From CAVVMA01 sp963830715 (GTDB taxonomy: Bacteria; Desulfobacterota; Binatia; Binatales; Binataceae), in assembly GCA_963830715.1 (NCBI GenBank), contig CAWHNS010000002.1:186001-250000 (forward strand): a DNA stretch of 64,000 bases, in the 5' to 3' direction. The stretch's first letter is position 1. Every line of letters begins with the position of its first letter. The notes below the pieces were generated by a model. The model did not search any database, was not told where the DNA came from, and saw only the letters and a list, made by a program, of their open reading frames with translations. The translations under genes and the position numbers were made by a program. This document shows positions 1 through 9,042 of the stretch, piece after piece.

Positions 1-612
1 GCATCGTGATCCGCTCGCGCACCGCGGCCAGGTCATAGCGCCGGCTGCCGATTCGAAGGAACGCGTCGTCAGGCGGCCGCGCGCCGAGAATCCTGAGATC
101 ATCGTAGAGGAACGCCATCTCCGGGCGCCGCGCGAAATAGTCACTGGCGTAAGTCGGCATCGATCCGATCGAAGGCTCGCCGAGCGGCCTTATCGTATGC
201 GACTGAAATATCCGCGCCATCTCGGGCGTGACGATGCCGCCGTGAGTATCAGCCATCACCATCCCGGCCACGCGCTCCGGATGGTCCAGCGCATAGCCCA
301 CGATCGTCCATCCACCCATCGATTGCCCCACCAGCACCGCCTTGTCGATGCGCAACGCGTCGAGCAGCCGTGCCAGGTCGCCGGGATGCGCCTCGTTGAA
401 GCGGCCCTCCGGATCGGGAGAGAGCCAAAGCTTCGCTGATCGAGAATGACGCACTCGAACCATCGCATGAAGTACGGCGCCTGCTGCCACCACGACAAGT
501 GATTGCCGCCGAGTCCGTGCAGGAAGACCAGCGCCGGTCCGTTGCCTATTCGTTCGTAATAGAGCTGAAAGGCCCCGATCTGAAGCCTGCCTGGAACGAT
601 CCTGCATTCCAT
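1..612 (-). CDS. alpha/beta hydrolase, cut by the window edge and frameshifted
   Basis: Alpha/beta-hydrolase fold enzyme of unknown substrate. It starts at the ATG at 612; residues 32-36 (HGLGG) form the oxyanion-hole strand, followed by a DQRSFG turn. Near position 425 the frame changes: the downstream frame restores LSPDPEG and then the nucleophile elbow GQSMGG (about 311-332), and stays open to base 1. One missing base explains the break. The conserved continuation argues that the gene is intact in the organism and that the indel is either an assembly error or a very recent mutation. The C-terminus lies outside the window. Confidence 0.7.
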
Positions 613-728
613 CGAAGCGCCCTCCGCGTCGCGATCGCGATGAAAGCACAGACCAGAGTGGATTCATAATGGCCGGCCCCGCCCGGACGCGCGAGCCGGG
701 CGAGGGCCGGCAAGGCGGAAGTCCCGGG

Positions 729-1328
729 CTAGGCTATCTTGCTGGCGCGGGCGGAAAGAATCTGGTTGACGATCCCGTACTCGAGGGCCTGCTGCGCGGT
801 CATGAAGTTGTCGCGGTCGGTGTCTTTTTCGATCTTCTTGATGTTCTGGCCGGTATGATTGGCGAGAATGTTGTTGACCAGCTCGCGCTGGCGCAGCGCC
901 TCGCGCACCTGAATTTCGATATCGGCGGCCTGCCCCTCGACCCCGCCGTGCAGCTGATGGATCAGCACGCGCGCGTGAGGGAGCGCATAGCGATGGCCCT
1001 TGGCGCCGGCGCACAGCAGTACCGCGCCCATGCTGGCGGCCTGGCCGACGCACAGCGTCTCGACCGGCGGCCTCACGAACTGCATCGTGTCGTAGATTGC
1101 GAGTCCGGCCGTGACCGAGCCACCCGGCGAATTTATGTACATATTGATAGGCTTGTCGGGATCTTCGGATTCGAGGAACAGGAGCTGCGCGGTCACCAGG
1201 TTGGACAGCTCGTCGTTGACCGTCCCGCCCACGAAAACGATCCGATCCTTCAGCAGGCGCGAGTAGATGTCGTAGGAACGCTCGCCCCGCCCGGTCTGCT
1301 CGACCACGAACGGCACCAGAATGCTCAT
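729..1328 (-). CDS. clpP: ATP-dependent Clp protease proteolytic subunit
   Basis: Serine peptidase of family S14 that forms the double-heptamer chamber fed by ClpX or ClpA. The 199 residues match the normal length. The catalytic triad is visible as Ser99 in GQAASMG, His124 in LIHQL and Asp173 in the TDRDNFM segment. The conserved stretch INSPGGSVTAG lies at residues 65-75. No clpX or tig lies beside it; the upstream neighbour on the same strand is lptB, 38 bases away. A ClpA unfoldase and its adaptor ClpS are encoded at 37.4-40.1 kb and are a likely partner. The ATG at 1328 fits the usual ClpP N-terminus. Confidence 0.97.
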   Translation of the reverse strand: MSILVPFVVEQTGRGERSYDIYSRLLKDRIVFVGGTVNDELSNLVTAQLLFLESEDPDKPINMYINSPGGSVTAGLAIYDTMQFVRPPVETLCVGQAASMGAVLLCAGAKGHRYALPHARVLIHQLHGGVEGQAADIEIQVREALRQRELVNNILANHTGQNIKKIEKDTDRDNFMTAQQALEYGIVNQILSARASKIA

Positions 1329-1366
1329 GGTCCGAGGATACTATTCGCAGCGCGCAGGGTCGAGCG

Positions 1367-2158
1367 CTATCTGAGCCGGAAACGATCGCCCAGGAAAACC
1401 TCCCGCACCGCCTCGCTGTCGACGATCTCGCGCGGGCTGCCTTCGAGCAGGATCTTGCCGGCGTGAATGACGTAAGCGCGGTCGGTGATCGAAAGGGTCT
1501 CGCGCACGTTATGATCGGACATGAGAACCCCGATCCCGCGACCCTTGAGATAGCGGATAACGCGCTGGATCTCGACCACCGTGATCGGATCGATTCCGGC
1601 GAACGGCTCGTCGAGGCACAGAAAGAGCGGGTCGAGCACCAGCGCACGGGTGATCTCGACCCGGCGCCGCTCGCCGCCCGAGAGCACGCCCGCCTTTGAC
1701 TTCGCGAGCTTGGCGATCCCCAGCTCGTCGAGCAGCAACTGCAGCCGGGCGCGCCGCTCCTCCTCGTTCAACGGGAGGGTTTCGAGCACAGCGAGCAGGT
1801 TTTCCTCCACAGTGAGCTTTCGGAACACCGATGGCTCCTGCGGCAGGTAGCTGATGCCGCGGCGCGCGCGCCGGTACAGCGGCAGCGTGGTGATGTCCTC
1901 GCCGCGCAGCAACACCCGGCCCGAATCGGGCTTGAGCAATCCCACCAGCATATAGAACGTCGTGGTTTTGCCGGCGCCGTTCGGACCGAGGAATCCGACT
2001 ACCTCGCCCGGCGCGATTCGGACCTCGACATTATCGACGACGGTGCGTCCGCCGTAACGCTTGGTGAGACCCAGACCTTCCAGCCACGTGTCCGTGCGTG
2101 AGGATTCGGCCGCGGGTTGGGCTGGCTTGGGATCGGTTATCGCGGACTTGATGCTCAT
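1367..2158 (-). CDS. lptB: LPS export ABC transporter ATPase LptB
   Basis: Cytoplasmic ATPase of the LptB2FG complex that extracts lipopolysaccharide from the inner membrane. Walker A GPNGAGKT is at residues 58-65, the signature LSGGE at 159-163 and Walker B LFLCLDEP at 178-185. The tyrosine-rich Q-loop segment SYLPQEPSVFRKL and the phrase DEPFAGIDP are characteristic of LptB rather than of amino-acid importers. About 25 extra N-terminal residues, rich in Pro and Ala, precede the domain. It is followed 38 bases later by clpP. The lptA, lptC and rpoN genes commonly linked to lptB are not in the window. Its presence indicates an LPS outer membrane. Confidence 0.93.
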   Translation of the reverse strand: MSIKSAITDPKPAQPAAESSRTDTWLEGLGLTKRYGGRTVVDNVEVRIAPGEVVGFLGPNGAGKTTTFYMLVGLLKPDSGRVLLRGEDITTLPLYRRARRGISYLPQEPSVFRKLTVEENLLAVLETLPLNEEERRARLQLLLDELGIAKLAKSKAGVLSGGERRRVEITRALVLDPLFLCLDEPFAGIDPITVVEIQRVIRYLKGRGIGVLMSDHNVRETLSITDRAYVIHAGKILLEGSPREIVDSEAVREVFLGDRFRLR

Positions 2159-2221
2159 CGGGGCATCCTAAGCGACTTTGTAGCCGCTTTCGCCGCCTGG
2201 CGAAACCGGGGCGACTTTCTG

Positions 2222-2257
2222 TCCTTTTGTGCCTTCGCGTCTTTGTGATTAACCTTG
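2222..2257. repeat. dispersed repeat family F, left copy
   Basis: Short stretch containing the phrase GTGCCTTCGCGTCTTTGTG, which recurs in degraded inverse orientation at 2662-2692. The two copies bracket the thioesterase gene. Confidence 0.4.
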
Positions 2258-2262
2258 CACTT

Positions 2263-2661
2263 ATGCGTGACGTGCCAATCGGAACCAAAGGAACTTTCAG
2301 CCTCATCGTCACCGACGGCGACCTGGCGAGCAAGCTCGATTCGACGCTGCCGCCCGTGATGGCGACGCGGGTGATGCTGGGGATGATGGAACTCGCGGCG
2401 ATTGACGCGATTCGCCCGTACCTCGGTCCCGGCGAGAGTTCGGTGGGAATCGCGATGGACTTGAATCACGTCGCGGCCACTCCGCCGGGCCATCGCGTGC
2501 GCGCCGAGGCCGAGGTTACGAAGTGCGAGGGACGCCGGTTAGAGTTCATCACGCGCGCCTGGGATGAGAGCGAAGAGATCGGCTCGGGAACGCATCGCCG
2601 CGCAGTGATCGATCTTGCAAAATTCAACGAGCGGCTGAAGCCGAAGCTGAAGATCCAATAA
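2263..2661 (+). CDS. FlK-like hotdog thioesterase
   Basis: Single-hotdog acyl-CoA thioesterase of 132 residues resembling fluoroacetyl-CoA thioesterase FlK of Streptomyces cattleya. The FlK catalytic residues Thr42, Glu50 and His76 have visible equivalents at Thr35 (VMATRVM), Glu43 (MMELAA) and His69 (LNHVAAT), with the same spacing. The downstream phrase EIGSGTH is also shared. The ATG at 2263 is preferred over the upstream TTG because the FlK-type N-terminus begins there. The real substrate is unknown; organisms that do not make fluoroacetate carry many such homologues acting on other acyl-CoAs. The gene ends at 2661, and a MaoC gene follows after 33 bases of repeat sequence. Confidence 0.8.
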   Translation: MRDVPIGTKGTFSLIVTDGDLASKLDSTLPPVMATRVMLGMMELAAIDAIRPYLGPGESSVGIAMDLNHVAATPPGHRVRAEAEVTKCEGRRLEFITRAWDESEEIGSGTHRRAVIDLAKFNERLKPKLKIQ

Positions 2662-2692
2662 CCACAAAGGCCCTAAGAAGAGACAGAGGAAA
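2662..2692. repeat. dispersed repeat family F, right copy
   Basis: Begins directly at the thioesterase stop codon with ACCACAAAGGCCCTAAGAAG, a partial inverse match to 2222-2257. It fills the gap up to the MaoC start. Confidence 0.4.
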
Positions 2693-2694
2693 TC

Positions 2695-3579
2695 ATGAGA
2701 AGAGAGATCTTCGACAAGGACGAGCGTTACGTCGGGCGCGACATGGGCGGCCGCGAGGTCGAAATCACGCCGGCGGCGATCGAGCGATTCATCGAGGGAA
2801 CCGGCGACGACAACCCGTGGTACCGGGACAAATCGCCGCTCGATGGCCCCCTCGCGCCGGCCCTGATCCTGCACTCCGAAGTGTATCGCGATCTCAATTG
2901 GTATCTGCCGAACATTTACGGCAACCTCCATGTCCGCCAGGAGTGGGAGGTCTTCGCGCCGGTCGCGGTGGGCGAGCGCTTGCGCACGCGATGCGTAATC
3001 GTCGAGCGTTATGCGAAGCGCGATCGCGAATACGTCGTCAACGAGGCGCTGGTCTTCGATTCGTTGGGGCGGTTGGTCTCGCGCAGCCGGACGCATCAGA
3101 GCTTCCTCGTCGCCAAGCAGGATCGGAGCGAGGGATTCGTCGTGGATCGGGCGCGCGAGCGGGACTCCTCGCGGAGCTTCAAAGTCGGCGAGCGGGGGGG
3201 CGAACCGATCGAGGCGCCGATACGCAAGATTACCGAGGCGATGTGCATGGCGTTCTCGGGACCGGCGCGCAACTACCATACCGATCGCCAGGCCGCGATC
3301 GATCTGGGCTTCCCGGAGATCGTGGTGCAGGGGATGCTCTCGGTATGCCTGGTCGCGGAGATGATGACGCGGCGATTCGGGATGGGCTTCCTCTCCGGCG
3401 GCAAGATGGACTTGCGGCTGGTCAACGTGGTGTGGGGCAACGATACGACCGGGCCGCGAGGACTAATCGTGGAGCGCCGGCCGGAAGGCAATCGCACTCG
3501 GGCCGAAGTTGAGGCGTGGTGCGAGAAGGCGGACGGGACGAAGACGATCGTGGGAACGGCGAGCGCGATCGAGTTGTGA
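2695..3579 (+). CDS. MaoC-like double-hotdog acyl dehydratase
   Basis: Protein of 294 residues with two consecutive hotdog domains, as in acyl-CoA hydratases of the MaoC/FAS1-like type. The C-terminal domain carries the hydratase signature: Asn193, His195 and Asp197 in ARNYHTDRQ, then LGFPEIVVQGM at 204-214. The N-terminal half has the matching degenerate fold with DDNPWYRD. It probably hydrates an enoyl-CoA in fatty acid or xenobiotic acid breakdown; the substrate cannot be read from sequence. A thioesterase lies upstream on the same strand and CoA-transferases lie on the opposite strand, which supports CoA-thioester metabolism. It converges with the peptidase gene at 3621. Confidence 0.85.
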   Translation: MRREIFDKDERYVGRDMGGREVEITPAAIERFIEGTGDDNPWYRDKSPLDGPLAPALILHSEVYRDLNWYLPNIYGNLHVRQEWEVFAPVAVGERLRTRCVIVERYAKRDREYVVNEALVFDSLGRLVSRSRTHQSFLVAKQDRSEGFVVDRARERDSSRSFKVGERGGEPIEAPIRKITEAMCMAFSGPARNYHTDRQAAIDLGFPEIVVQGMLSVCLVAEMMTRRFGMGFLSGGKMDLRLVNVVWGNDTTGPRGLIVERRPEGNRTRAEVEAWCEKADGTKTIVGTASAIEL

Positions 3580-3620
3580 CGTGAGCAGGGGTTTGGGCCT
3601 CTGCCGCAGGCGGTCAGGGA

Positions 3621-4941
3621 TCACCCAGCGGTTAATGCTTCGACGTCCGCGACTGACTTGGGGACCGCCGCCGTGATCACTTCGTGGCCGTCGGCGGTCA
3701 CCAGGATGTCGTCTTCGATCCTGATTCCGATTCCCCGGAAGGGCTCCGGAGCGGCGTCGTCGTCGGGCGCGATGTACATTCCCGGCTCGACCGTCAGCAC
3801 CATCCCGGGCTCGAGTTTCCGCGACTTGCCGCCAATGCGGTAGACGCCAACGTCGTGCACGTCCATCCCAAGCCAATGGCTGGTGCGATGCATATAGAAG
3901 CGGCGATAGGCCTGGTTTGCGATGATCTCGTCGGTCGAGCCGGTGAGCAGCCCATGCTCGCGCATCCCGTCAACCAGCACCGCGAGCGCCGTGTTGTGGA
4001 CGTCCTCGACGGTCACGCCCGGCTTGATTGAATCGATCGCCTTGAGCTGTGCGCCGAGCACGATTTCATACAACTCGCGCTGGAGCGGGCTGAAGCGCCC
4101 GGCGACGGGAAAAGTGCGGGTGACATCGGAGGCGTAGAAGTCGTATTCGCATCCCGCGTCAACCAGTAGCATATCGCCCGGCTCGATGCGGCGGTCGTTG
4201 TGGACGTAATGCAACACGGTCGCGTTGGCTCCTGAAGCCACGATGGACGGATAGCTCGGCCCGGCCGCTCCGCGCGAACGGAATGCGTAATCGATCAGCG
4301 CTTCGACCTCCCACTCGACCATCCCGGGCCGCGCGTCCTTCATCGCGCGCCGATGCGCCTCATTGGAGATCTCGGCCGCACGGCGCATCGTCGCGATCTC
4401 GTCGGGATGCTTGAACAGGCGCATCTCGTGAACTATGGCGCGCGGATCGAGCATCGCGGTCGGCCCCTCACCGGTCGCCGGGCGCTTCTGATAGGAGGCG
4501 CGCAGCATCGCGAGCATCCGCTCGTTCATCGCATGGTCGATGCCGAGCGGATACAGCACCCGCTCGTAGCCGTTGAGATAGCCGGGCAGCAGGCGGTCGA
4601 GTTCGTCGATCGTATAGGCCTTGTCGGCGCCGTAGTCGATGATGGCGCCTTCGACTCCGGCGCGGCGGCCGGTCCAGGTCTCGCGCTCCTTGTCGCGCGG
4701 GCGCACGAACAGGACAAACTCGCCGTCCTTGTGGCCGGGCGCGACCACGGCGACCGATTCGGGCTCCGCGAAACCAGTCAGATAGTAGAAATCGCTGTCC
4801 TGGCGGTAGGTAAATTCGACGTCGTTGGAGCGGACGGAAACCGGAGCGCTCGGGAACACCGCGATCGAGTTCGGGGCCAATCTTTTCGACGAAGGGCTTG
4901 CGGCGATCGGCGAAAATTTCCCGCGTGCCGTTGCTTGCCAC
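3621..4941 (-). CDS. pepP: M24 family aminopeptidase P (Xaa-Pro aminopeptidase), frameshifted near its N-terminus
   Basis: Pita-bread metallopeptidase cleaving Xaa-Pro N-termini, about 440 residues with an N-terminal AMP_N domain. The five metal ligands are recognisable: the two Asp in LLVDAGCEYDFYASDVTR, the His in MHRTSHWLGMDVHD, and the Glu in LTVEPGMY and GIRIEDD. The N-terminus changes frame in a run of four G at 4873-4876 (plus strand): upstream FADRRKPFVEKIG and downstream PNSIAVFPSAP join perfectly if one base is removed. A GTG at 4941 is a plausible start. The frame open further upstream merely translates a dispersed repeat. It is probably the last gene of the minus-strand run from 8781. 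Confidence 0.85.
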
Positions 4942-5030
4942 GCCAATAGCTTGCCGGATGCCGAGCTGAGTTGGTAGAGGGCGACTGCGACCCTCAGGGG
5001 AGGAGCCGTGCCTTGACAGGCGAAACGACC

Positions 5031-5113
5031 TTCGGTGGCACGAGATTCCTTGCTTCGCTCGGAATGACAACATTTCGCTCGTTTCGCTGTCATTCCGAGC
5101 GGACCACCGGAGT
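5031..5113. repeat. dispersed hairpin repeat, family A
   Basis: Perfect 14-base arms, CGCTCGGAATGACA at 5056-5069 and its complement at 5088-5101, with flanking GGTGG/CCACC bases extending the stem. It is related to the copies at 8866-9033, 20972-21145, 22922-23057 and 51111-51271. Confidence 0.8.
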
Positions 5114-5148
5114 CGCCGTTGCCCAGAACGGTGAAGAAGGCGGCCCGT

Positions 5149-6003
5149 TCAGGGGAGGCCGGCGCCTGCGATTTCTACCAGCGTCGTCTCGATGCGACCG
5201 GAGCGCTTTGCTTGGCATACGGCGGGATCGGAGTCCTCCGCGGTGAGGACGAAGAGCGTGCGGCGGTTCGGCCCGCCGAGCATGCAGGCATACGCGTGAC
5301 GATCAGTCTTGATCCGCTCGGCTATATTGCCGCCTTCCGTCACGCGGATGACTTCATCCGTCAGCGGCGAGGCAACCCAGATCGCGCTATCGGCATCGAG
5401 CGCGATGCCGTCGGGAACGGCGGGTGCGATGTCGGCCCATACGCGGCGGTTGACGAGCGATCCATCGTGCTCGATATCGAACGCAGTGAGGCGGCCTCTG
5501 GTCGATTCGCCGACGATCAGGGTCTTACCGTCCGGTGTGATCACTGTGCCGTTGGGAAAGCCCATTTCACCTGCGACGATGCGCGCCGATCCGCTGGGCT
5601 CGACCATCACGATTTCGGCAAACTTCGGCGTCGCGTTCGCGTGCAGATCGAATCCGAAGTTGCCGACGTACGCGCGGCCTCTTCCGTCCACGACCATGTC
5701 GTTGCAGTGGAACGATGCGAGCTTGCTCAGGTCGGCGACCAGCTTGAGGCCGTCGCGATCGAGGCGCAGCAGCCGCCGATCGGTCATCGAGACGACCAGC
5801 ATCCGCCCGTCGGGCAGCCATCCGAGTCCCGACGGCCAGGCCGGGACTTCGCAGATGATTTCTGTGCGGCCGGCAAGATCGACGGTCATCACCTTGTGGC
5901 CGTGCATGTCGGAGAAGAAGAGCCTGCCGTCGTGCCATCGCGGCCCTTCAGGAAAATTCAGCCCGTCGAGCAGGACCTCAAGCTTACGCATTGCGTTTTT
6001 CAC
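5149..6003 (-). CDS. SMP-30/gluconolactonase/LRE family protein
   Basis: Six-bladed beta-propeller hydrolase of 284 residues, a family that opens sugar lactones or related esters with a divalent metal. Candidate metal ligands match the family: Glu19 in FPEGPRW, Asn151 in GFPNGTVI and Asp198 in VPDGIALD, with Asn101 in CNDMVVD as substrate-side residue. There is no signal peptide, so it is cytoplasmic. It lies 40 bases downstream of a CoA-transferase on the same strand, so co-transcription is likely and the lactone may belong to the same catabolic route. ATG at 6003 and ATG at 5991 are both possible starts. Confidence 0.88.
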   Translation of the reverse strand: MKNAMRKLEVLLDGLNFPEGPRWHDGRLFFSDMHGHKVMTVDLAGRTEIICEVPAWPSGLGWLPDGRMLVVSMTDRRLLRLDRDGLKLVADLSKLASFHCNDMVVDGRGRAYVGNFGFDLHANATPKFAEIVMVEPSGSARIVAGEMGFPNGTVITPDGKTLIVGESTRGRLTAFDIEHDGSLVNRRVWADIAPAVPDGIALDADSAIWVASPLTDEVIRVTEGGNIAERIKTDRHAYACMLGGPNRRTLFVLTAEDSDPAVCQAKRSGRIETTLVEIAGAGLP

Positions 6004-6042
6004 TCCGGGCCTCGCTTCGCTTCCGGCCCACGACTGCCTCCT

Positions 6043-7284
6043 CTACTCCAGCGCGCCGGCTTCGAGCATTTTCCGGACTTCGGCTTCGCTGTAGTCGAGC
6101 AGGCCGGTCAGGACCTCGCTGGTATGCTGCCCGATGCAGGGCGCGGGGCTGCGGATCGCGCACGGGGTGGCACTCATCCGCCACGGGATGCCGGCGTGCT
6201 GCATCGCGCCGACCTCGGGATGGTTCAGCCGAACGAAGTAGCCGCGTGCCTCGAGATGCGGGTCCTCGGAGACGTCCTTGTTGCTGGCGCATACCGCGGC
6301 CGCGACGCCGTGGGCCTGAAGCTCGCGCGCAGCCTCGTGCGCCTCGCGATTCGAGGTCCATTGCGTGATTATCTTTTCGAGTTCGTCCTCGTTGCGTTTG
6401 CGCGCTTCGACGGTCTTGAAGCGAGCTTCGGTCGTGAGTTCTGCGCGGCCGATCGCTTGCGCGAGCCGCGCGAAGTCCGCGTCGTCGACCGACGCGATCG
6501 AGACCCACGCATCGATGACCGTGTCGAAGTTCTTCTCTGGCAGGTCTTTGCATCGGAAGATGCCGTGCGGCGCCATCCAGGGATCGCGATTCCCGTCGCG
6601 CTCGGGCTCGCGGCCGTTCATCGCGAATTCCAGGGTGCCCTCGCTGAGCAGATCCATCGCGCATTCCCACTGGCTCATGTCCAAATACTGGCCCTCGCCG
6701 GTTTTTGCGCGATGGTAAAGCGCGGCGAGCACGCAGAACGCCCCATGGATTCCCGCGTTGGGGTCGGCGTAGCTGAAGCCGGCGTGCATCGGCGGCCATC
6801 CTTTGTATCCGGTCAACGACGAGAGCCCGGAGAGCGGGACCTGCGCAGGCCCGTAGGCGACGTAATCCTTGTATGGCCCGGTGTCGCCATAGCCGGAGAG
6901 CGAAATCATGATGATGTCCGGCTTGATCTTGCGGACCTGATCGTAGCCGAAGCCGAGGCGCTCCATCACGCCGGCCGCGAAATTGTTCACGACCACGTCG
7001 CTCTTCTCGACCAGGCGCCGGGCGACTTCGAGCGCGCCGGGCACCCTGAAGTTGAGCGCGATCGAGCGCTTGCCCTGGTTGTACTGGTTGAAATAGCCGG
7101 AACGGTTGAGGCCCATCTTGTTCTCGGGCCACGGCGGCAGCATCCGCGTGACGCACGGCCGGGTCCTGGTTTCGATCCGGATGACGTCGGCGCCGAGATG
7201 CGCGAGCTGGAGCGTGCAGAACGGTCCGGCCCATACCCAACTGAAGTCGGCGATTCGGACTCCTTCGAGCGGCAGCTTAGCCAT
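6043..7284 (-). CDS. CaiB/BaiF family CoA-transferase (A)
   Basis: Class III CoA-transferase, 413 residues, which moves CoA between carboxylic acids. N-terminal signatures include GADVIRIE (31-38), NQGKRSIALNF (69-79) and the SLSGYGDTGPY loop (128-138). At the place of the formyl-CoA transferase nucleophile Asp169 this protein appears to have Glu207 (MSQWECAM). It starts 20 bases after the stop of a second CoA-transferase, so the two are probably co-transcribed and may act together as a heteromer. The substrate is unknown. Confidence 0.9.
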   Translation of the reverse strand: MAKLPLEGVRIADFSWVWAGPFCTLQLAHLGADVIRIETRTRPCVTRMLPPWPENKMGLNRSGYFNQYNQGKRSIALNFRVPGALEVARRLVEKSDVVVNNFAAGVMERLGFGYDQVRKIKPDIIMISLSGYGDTGPYKDYVAYGPAQVPLSGLSSLTGYKGWPPMHAGFSYADPNAGIHGAFCVLAALYHRAKTGEGQYLDMSQWECAMDLLSEGTLEFAMNGREPERDGNRDPWMAPHGIFRCKDLPEKNFDTVIDAWVSIASVDDADFARLAQAIGRAELTTEARFKTVEARKRNEDELEKIITQWTSNREAHEAARELQAHGVAAAVCASNKDVSEDPHLEARGYFVRLNHPEVGAMQHAGIPWRMSATPCAIRSPAPCIGQHTSEVLTGLLDYSEAEVRKMLEAGALE

Positions 7285-7303
7285 CAGATGATGCCCTCGC
7301 GCT

Positions 7304-8491
7304 TCAGCTCCTCGAGCCGCGACGGCGCGAGCCGAGATGGCGGCCGAGAATTTCCTGGTTGTGCTGTCCGAGGGTCGGTGCCGGGATGCGAATTTCCCAC
7401 GGCGTACGCGTGAACTTGACCGGCGCGCCCGGATACTTGTGCGTGCCGGCGACCGGCTGTGCGATTTCGACGAAGAAGCCGCGCGCCTTGAGGTGCTCGG
7501 AGTTGAGCAAGTCGCCCATCGTGGAGACGGGCGCGAACGGAATCCGGCGATCCTGCGCCTTGCGATAGAGATCGAGCACGGTCTGGCCGCTCACGTAATC
7601 CGCGATGAACGGCTTGAGCGCGTCCCAATTGAGCCCGCGCAGGAGCCGATCGCCGAAGATCTCCATGCTCGCCCATTCGGGATTTCCCATCAGATCGACG
7701 AACGCGCGCCACTGGTGCTCCTCGATACAGCAGACGTAGATGTAACCGTCCTTGCACTCGAAGGTGTCGATGGGCTGAAGCGGCTTCTGTCCCAGGCGCG
7801 ACCCGATCATTTTGATATAAGGCCAGTACTCGAGAACCATCTCCATCTCGGCCGCCACCGATTCCTGCACCGACACCTCGACGTGCTGGCCTTGCCGGTC
7901 TCGAAGCTTCGCGAGCACCGCGCCCATCGTGGCCGCAGCGGCATGCGCGCCGCCCTGATAGCCGGCCTGATCGCCAAATGCCTTGAGCGGCGGCAGGTCG
8001 CGCGCTTCCGGGCCGCCGCCGTTCAGATAGCAGACGCCGCCCGCGCACCAGAGGTTGAGGTTCTCGGCGCGCCAATCGCGTTTGGGGCCGGAAAGCCCAT
8101 ACGGCAGCACCGAGGTCATCACGAGTTCCGGGTTTATCTTGCGCAGCCGATCGTAGTGCAGTCCGACCCGATCCATATCGGGTGGCGCGACGTTATGAAT
8201 CAGCAGGTCGGCGCCCGCGACGAGCTTCTCGAAAATCTCGAAGCCCTCGGGTTGAGCGATATCGAGAGTGACGCCGAGCTTGTTGGTATTCAGAAAAAGG
8301 AACAGCCCGCTCTTTTCAGGATGGGGCGTGCCGCCGGGGAACGGCCCGCGCGTCCGGGCGCGATCGCCCGTGCCGGGACGCTCGATCTTGATGACCTGGG
8401 CGCCCATGTCGGCCATCAGCTTGCTCGCGTATGGCGCCGAGACCATCTCGCCCAGTTCGATAATTTTCAGATCTGATAACGGCCCAGCCAT
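7304..8491 (-). CDS. CaiB/BaiF family CoA-transferase (B)
   Basis: Second class III CoA-transferase of the pair, 395 residues. GAQVIKIERPG is at residues 30-40, NKLGVTLDI at 70-78 and the LPYGLSGP loop at 129-136. As in its neighbour, the nucleophile position is read as Glu210 (VSVQESV) instead of Asp. The YciI-like gene lies 23 bases upstream. The last 10 or so residues are arginine-rich and poorly conserved in character. The substrate is unknown; the linkage with SMP-30 and YciI genes points to a small catabolic operon for an organic acid. Confidence 0.9.
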   Translation of the reverse strand: MAGPLSDLKIIELGEMVSAPYASKLMADMGAQVIKIERPGTGDRARTRGPFPGGTPHPEKSGLFLFLNTNKLGVTLDIAQPEGFEIFEKLVAGADLLIHNVAPPDMDRVGLHYDRLRKINPELVMTSVLPYGLSGPKRDWRAENLNLWCAGGVCYLNGGGPEARDLPPLKAFGDQAGYQGGAHAAAATMGAVLAKLRDRQGQHVEVSVQESVAAEMEMVLEYWPYIKMIGSRLGQKPLQPIDTFECKDGYIYVCCIEEHQWRAFVDLMGNPEWASMEIFGDRLLRGLNWDALKPFIADYVSGQTVLDLYRKAQDRRIPFAPVSTMGDLLNSEHLKARGFFVEIAQPVAGTHKYPGAPVKFTRTPWEIRIPAPTLGQHNQEILGRHLGSRRRGSRS

Positions 8492-8514
8492 CGATACTCC
8501 GCGTTATGAATCTA

Positions 8515-8781
8515 CTACTCCGGAAAGACTCTGCGGAATGGCTTTACTTCAACGCGGTCGAAGACCCCGCCCGTCACATAGGGGTCGTTCTGCGCGAAGG
8601 CGAGCGCGTCGGCCTCGCTTGCGAAGTCGGCAACGATGAGACTGCCGCTGCCGTCGGTGAACGGACCGGCGAGCGCGACCCGGTTGGCGAGACTTCGGAG
8701 GTTGTCCAGATGGGCGGGCCGCAGCTTCGGACGCAGAGCGGCGCCGTCGGAACCGTCGTGGCCAATGATCGCAAAAAGCAT
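8515..8781 (-). CDS. YciI-like protein
   Basis: Small 88-residue ferredoxin-like-fold protein of the YCII family. The conserved His of the family lies in KLRPAHLDNL and the Asp in DPYVTGGVF; together they form the proposed active site. Members act as dehydrochlorinase-like or muconolactone-isomerase-like enzymes, or as accessory domains; the role here is not known. It is probably the first gene of the minus-strand run that continues into two CoA-transferases, SMP-30 and the M24 peptidase. Confidence 0.85.
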   Translation of the reverse strand: MLFAIIGHDGSDGAALRPKLRPAHLDNLRSLANRVALAGPFTDGSGSLIVADFASEADALAFAQNDPYVTGGVFDRVEVKPFRRVFPE

Positions 8782-8865
8782 CGTGGTGCGCGCGCCGCGA
8801 CATCGCTCGGCGGCCCGAGTTACTTAGCACGCGCATACGGCGCTGCAAAGGCATTTGGCCCTACC

Positions 8866-9033
8866 TGCCATCCAGAACGTTGCGCGAAGGATCTCACGCC
8901 ACCGCGCAGACGAACTCCCGCCGACAGTGGTCTGAGATTCCTCGCCGGGCTCGGAATGACAATCAAAAGGGGTCGTTTAGATGTCATTCTTGAGCTGAGG
9001 CGACAGCCGAAGGCGAAGAATCTACGCGAAGCG
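8866..9033. repeat. dispersed hairpin repeats, family A (two diverged units)
   Basis: Fills most of the gap between the YciI gene and ecfT. It contains GAGATTCCTCGCCGGGCTCG, then GGAATGACA, and in inverse orientation TGTCATTC-like sequence followed by CGAAGAATCT. It lies downstream of ecfT. Confidence 0.6.
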
Positions 9034-9042
9034 ATTCCGTCG

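Noticed and set aside
5119..7413. 764-codon open frame on the plus strand
   Set aside because: It is antisense to the SMP-30 and CoA-transferase genes, which have clear motifs. Long antisense frames are expected at this GC content, and its product has no recognisable domain.
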